64,000 nucleotides of DNA from Blautia faecis (GTDB lineage Bacteria; Bacillota; Clostridia; Lachnospirales; Lachnospiraceae): the NCBI RefSeq assembly GCF_020554845.1, contig NZ_JAJCIA010000015.1, forward strand, positions 1 through 64,000, written 5' to 3'. The notes below the pieces were generated by a model that did no database searches, was not told the DNA's origin, and saw only the letters and a list, made by a program, of their open reading frames with translations. Made by a program: the position numbers and the translations under genes. Below are positions 61,739-64,000 of the stretch, piece after piece (the first letter of the stretch is position 1; the number at the start of each line of letters is the position of its first letter).

Positions 61739-62076
61739 GCCGCCTCCGTTTCTTCCTGCTCCAGGAGCAAGCCAATTTCCTTGATCCCGGTATCCATGCT
61801 GTTTTCCAGTTCCAGCTGGAAGGAATCTCCTTTTCCCATCCACCTGGCATAAAAGAACTGGATCACATTTGGCAGGACCAGAAGACAGCGCAGGACCTCT
61901 GATTTCATCTCACTGCTCTTTTCAAGCAAAGTCTCTGCAATATTCTCCCGGCAGTTGATCTGATACGCCCTCTGGTAAATCCTCTCTGGGGCTAACTGTA
62001 ATACTCGCTTCTTATACTGCTTCCGTTCCAGCTTGATCTTGGCATTGAACAGCCTTACAATTTCATCCTCTCCCAT
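61735..62076 (-). CDS. DUF3848-like small protein
   Basis: A 113-aa helical protein, APERIYQRAYQINCRENIAE then LLEKSSEMKSEVLRCLL, resembling DUF3848 proteins that precede RadC-like genes on clostridial elements. GGAGG lies 9 bases before the ATG. It overlaps the JAMM-protein gene by 4 bases. Function unknown. Confidence 0.6.
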   Translation of the reverse strand: MGEDEIVRLFNAKIKLERKQYKKRVLQLAPERIYQRAYQINCRENIAETLLEKSSEMKSEVLRCLLVLPNVIQFFYARWMGKGDSFQLELENSMDTGIKEIGLLLEQEETEAA

Positions 62077-62104
62077 GTTTCATCACCTCCTGTTTTCGTT
62101 TTTC

Positions 62105-62194
62105 TCAATCTTTCTTTGTGCCGCCGAGAACATTACCGATTGTATCTGCAACCTTACCCAGCAGTTCAAATAACAGCTCCCATGAAAAATCCAT
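62105..62194 (-). CDS. 29-aa amphipathic peptide
   Basis: MDFSWELLFELLGKVADTIG followed by NVLGGTKKD. GGAG lies 8 bases before ATG 62194. The spacing of hydrophobic residues predicts an amphipathic helix with a lysine tail, resembling modulin-like or bacteriocin-like peptides. First gene of the leftward operon that runs to the resolvase. It may instead be a leader peptide. Confidence 0.5.
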   Translation of the reverse strand: MDFSWELLFELLGKVADTIGNVLGGTKKD

Positions 62195-62230
62195 TGGCAT
62201 AACTCCTTTCTCTGATATATTTGGACATGA

Positions 62231-62264
62231 AAAAAGCAAAGGAATGTTTCAGCCTTTGCTTTTT
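62231..62264. terminator. Bidirectional hairpin
   Basis: Stem AAAAAGCAAAGG / CCTTTGCTTTTT upstream of the 29-aa peptide gene. A TATAAT on the minus strand (62269-62274) lies directly beside it, so it could instead be a 5' stem of the operon mRNA. Confidence 0.65.
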
Positions 62265-62339
62265 CATAATTATAATATGTAATTGAAATTTTGAACTTGT
62301 TTTTACACTACTCCAATTCCACAAACTGGAACTTGATTG

Positions 62340-62528
62340 TTAAAAACTTGCAAAATATTTTTCTAATGAATCTACAAACTCACCAATATGAATTCCATCA
62401 ATAAATGAGTAATGAGTCTGTACAGATATAGGCACCATTATCCTTACATCTTTTTCCCAATACTTTCCCCAGTCCAATAAAGGTGTGGTATTATTTTTTA
62501 GCTGAATTTGTATGAGAAACATGTACAT
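62340..62528 (-). pseudogene. Chloramphenicol acetyltransferase-like C-terminal fragment
   Basis: The 62-codon frame encodes PLLDWGKYWEKD, then VPISVQTHYSFIDGIHIGEFVDSLEKYF. This matches the end of type A CAT proteins (PISVQVHHAVCDGYHVGKF). About 150 N-terminal residues are missing. The catalytic-His position of HHAVCDG appears as Tyr, with His one place earlier. Most likely a decayed acquired gene left at the element boundary. Confidence 0.7.
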
Positions 62529-62531
62529 ATT

Positions 62532-62651
62532 TTATTCGCAGCTAGGGGAACATTGAAAAATATCATTCCCAAATGGGCCTGTGAAATAGGGTTCTTGTTT
62601 ATTTGTAATCTTCTTAGCATTGACACAGTATTCTCTAAGGTTATCCATCAT
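62532..62651 (-). CDS. Possible 39-aa protein
   Basis: MMDNLREYCVNAKKITNKQE then PYFTGPFGNDIFQCSPSCE. AAAGGG lies 12 bases upstream. It has three Cys near the ends and directly precedes the CAT-like fragment. It could be a real small gene or another remnant. Confidence 0.3.
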   Translation of the reverse strand: MMDNLREYCVNAKKITNKQEPYFTGPFGNDIFQCSPSCE

Positions 62652-62707
62652 AGAAATATTCACCCTTTTGTCTGAATTCTCTGAGGGAACACCTTCCCTG
62701 TTTTATT

Positions 62708-63142
62708 TTAGTATCGTTTTGGATTTTCTCTCATAAAGATAAATTCTGCTACAGAGCGGTCATATGTTTTAATGTGTCCAAACAGCCAGTCAATCACATT
62801 CTTCTGTACAAGTTCACTGAACCGATCAGTTGGTCCTTCATAATCCTGAAGGTATTCATGCAGTTCCTGAATTGTCTTTTTAAACTCTTCATGTTTTTCA
62901 TGATGGTTTTCACGCTCTGGATAACCGGATTTTTCCTGAAGCTTTTCCTCTTCTTTGAAATGAAAGTCAGTATATTCATCCAGATAATCCAGCATTTTGA
63001 TTGCTTTTACTTTGCTGTCGCCATTTTGACAGGCAGTTACAAAGTTCTGGATACGGTCGATCAATTCTTTATGCTGGGTATCAATTGTTTCATTTCCTGT
63101 TACTAAATTGTCATCAAAGGTAATATTTAAATCGTAAGTCAT
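62708..63142 (-). CDS. Bacteriohemerythrin
   Basis: A 144-aa four-helix di-iron oxygen-binding protein. Iron ligands are read as His in DTQHKELID, His/Glu in FHFKEEEK, the pair in NHHEKHEEF, and His/Asp in WLFGHIKTYD. Start ATG 63142 has GGAGA upstream; the longer frame runs back into the rubredoxin region. In anaerobes such proteins buffer or deliver oxygen. It is probably cotranscribed with the rubredoxin gene 77 bases upstream. Confidence 0.92.
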   Translation of the reverse strand: MTYDLNITFDDNLVTGNETIDTQHKELIDRIQNFVTACQNGDSKVKAIKMLDYLDEYTDFHFKEEEKLQEKSGYPERENHHEKHEEFKKTIQELHEYLQDYEGPTDRFSELVQKNVIDWLFGHIKTYDRSVAEFIFMRENPKRY

Positions 63143-63219
63143 AATCTGGTCTCCATTTCTTTTTATATGTTCTCTTGGGATTTTTTTGTGTCTGTCAGTT
63201 TCACACCTGCATTTTCTGC

Positions 63220-63384
63220 TTAGTCTTCTACAGGAACAAAAACATCTTTTCCTAATCCACATATCGGGCATACCCAGTCATCTGGAATATCCTCAAATGC
63301 AGTTCCTGGAGCGATACCTCCGTCTGGATCGCCTACTGCCGGATCATAAATATAGCCACATGGTTCACATTCATATTTTTTCAT
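63220..63384 (-). CDS. Rubredoxin
   Basis: A 54-aa one-iron electron carrier. Two CxxC knuckles, CEPCGY and CPICGL, hold the Fe(Cys)4 centre. The conserved [20 protein letters not shown] stretch is complete. ATG 63384 has AAAGGAG upstream. Paired with hemerythrin it suggests an oxygen/peroxide detoxification or delivery route. Oppositely oriented frames in the same place are spurious. Confidence 0.96.
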   Translation of the reverse strand: MKKYECEPCGYIYDPAVGDPDGGIAPGTAFEDIPDDWVCPICGLGKDVFVPVED

Positions 63385-63474
63385 AGTTATTTTCTCCTTT
63401 TCAATGTTGATTCATTTTGTTAATAGATTCCTACTGAATTTTTCAGTATTTTGTTGCTTTTTATGTATGTCTGT

Positions 63475-63523
63475 ATTATACATGATACTTTCTATTATGT
63501 CAATAATAGTAATTGTTATTATT
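63475..63523 (-). promoter_or_regulatory. Promoter of rubredoxin-hemerythrin with AT palindrome
   Basis: Minus strand: TTGACA (63498-63503), 17 bases, TATAAT (63475-63480): perfect consensus. Directly upstream, 63502-63523 is a near-palindrome AATAATAGTAATTGTTATTATT resembling Fur/PerR-type boxes. Confidence 0.75.
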
Positions 63524-63750
63524 TTTATTTTGTGTATTTTAAATTCAGTAATATCTGACTAAAATGTTACGAAAAAGACTGGTTCTACACTATTTCTGAA
63601 AATCTGACAGTGCATTGCTCTTTCTCATGTAGCATCATTCATTATCCTATATGAATTTACCATATATATTCCTCCAAATTCCGATTGAACAAACGATTAA
63701 AAGTCCATAGGTAGTAGCTACTCGGACGCTCACTTTGTTCAATTAGGTCA

Positions 63751-63826
63751 AATCGAAAATGGAGTAAACGAAGGGGCAGTTCACTGAAATGTCAAAACTG
63801 CTTTTTCGTTTACTCCATCATCGATT
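63751..63826. repeat. Long imperfect inverted repeat
   Basis: AATCGA + ATGGAGTAAACGAA + CAGTT pair with AACTG + TTCGTTTACTCCAT + TCGATT. It forms a 76-base hairpin. It lies between the rubredoxin promoter and the edge gene. The rest of 63525-63750 shows no gene I can support. Confidence 0.7.
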
Positions 63827-63888
63827 CTAACCTAAAGAATTTGTGGTAATATTATACCTTGCAGTCAAAGATATTGCCACTATCGTTT

Positions 63889-64000
63889 CTATTTCTCCAA
63901 TTCGAACTCAAACCTTTGTACAACACAGTTATCCTTTACCTCAGAACAAATCTGATCTGCATTCTCATATAACATTGCCATTGTCTTTTTACACATCTTC
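63889..64000 (-). CDS. 3' end of a gene cut by the window edge
   Basis: An open frame entering from the right encodes KMCKKTMAMLYENADQICSE, then VKDNCVVQRFEFELEK before TAG. Only 36 residues are visible. The end resembles the C-terminus of a LacI-type regulator, but this is weak. The product is not assignable. Confidence 0.45.
   Translation of the reverse strand, partial: KMCKKTMAMLYENADQICSEVKDNCVVQRFEFELEK

Noticed and set aside
63186..63386. A rightward 66-codon frame
   Set aside because: It is antisense to rubredoxin, which is complete with both CxxC knuckles.

Overview
The window reads as chromosome of a low-GC, spore-forming type Firmicute, most likely a gut Lachnospiraceae (Clostridia). 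The support is indirect: sigma-A promoters of the TTGACA-17-TATAAT type, strong Shine-Dalgarno sites, TTG/GTG starts, a GerMN lipoprotein, the comEC-holA-rpsT neighbourhood, a hexuronate pathway and rubredoxin/hemerythrin genes. No rRNA is present, so the genus cannot be fixed from the sequence.

Layout. 0.1-8.1 kb: rpsT converges on a leftward cluster comEA - response regulator - histidine kinase - GerMN lipoprotein - comEC - holA. 8.2-10.7 kb: small membrane proteins, an XRE regulator with its own operator array, and a DUF1292 protein. 10.9-17.2 kb: arginine biosynthesis, argCJBD leftward and argG rightward, with ARG-box-like palindromes between them. 17.3-22.1 kb: an AI-2E family protein, ilvBN, and an EamA exporter. 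22.3-26.5 kb: a MarR-controlled heterodimeric ABC exporter with three tandem operators. 26.7-29.1 kb: acylphosphatase and hflKC, the latter behind a yybP-ykoY (Mn2+) riboswitch. 29.6-34.6 kb: a two-component system plus a GC-rich FtsX-type ABC transporter, probably acquired. 34.8-42.0 kb: adenine deaminase, a sigma-70-like protein lacking region 4, seven tRNAs, and housekeeping phosphoesterase, RdgB, RNA methyltransferase and rhodanese genes. 42.1-48.0 kb: uronate catabolism (LacI regulator, uxaC, uxaA, uxaB) with paired operators.

48.4-62.3 kb is an accessory region that looks like an integrative element: Fic protein, tyrosine integrase, excisionase-like protein, HerA-like ATPase, a 631-aa protein with an apparently dead P-loop, a divergent AT-rich 573-aa orphan, serine resolvase, DUF5688, a Rad52/Sak-like annealing protein, a YqaJ exonuclease, two tiny membrane peptides, DUF932, a JAMM/RadC-like protein, a DUF3848-like protein and a 29-aa peptide. 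No relaxase, capsid or terminase gene was recognised. 62.3-64 kb holds a chloramphenicol-acetyltransferase-like fragment, hemerythrin and rubredoxin genes, and a truncated gene at the right edge.

Two families of short dispersed repeats (called R1 and R2 here) lie in many intergenic gaps. R1 has TAGAGCGTGTTTGAAAAA termini. R2 has GTTACTGTTCAC termini and exchangeable inner stems. One R2 copy appears to supply the -35 box of ilvB. All product names are from reading motifs by eye; no database search was possible.
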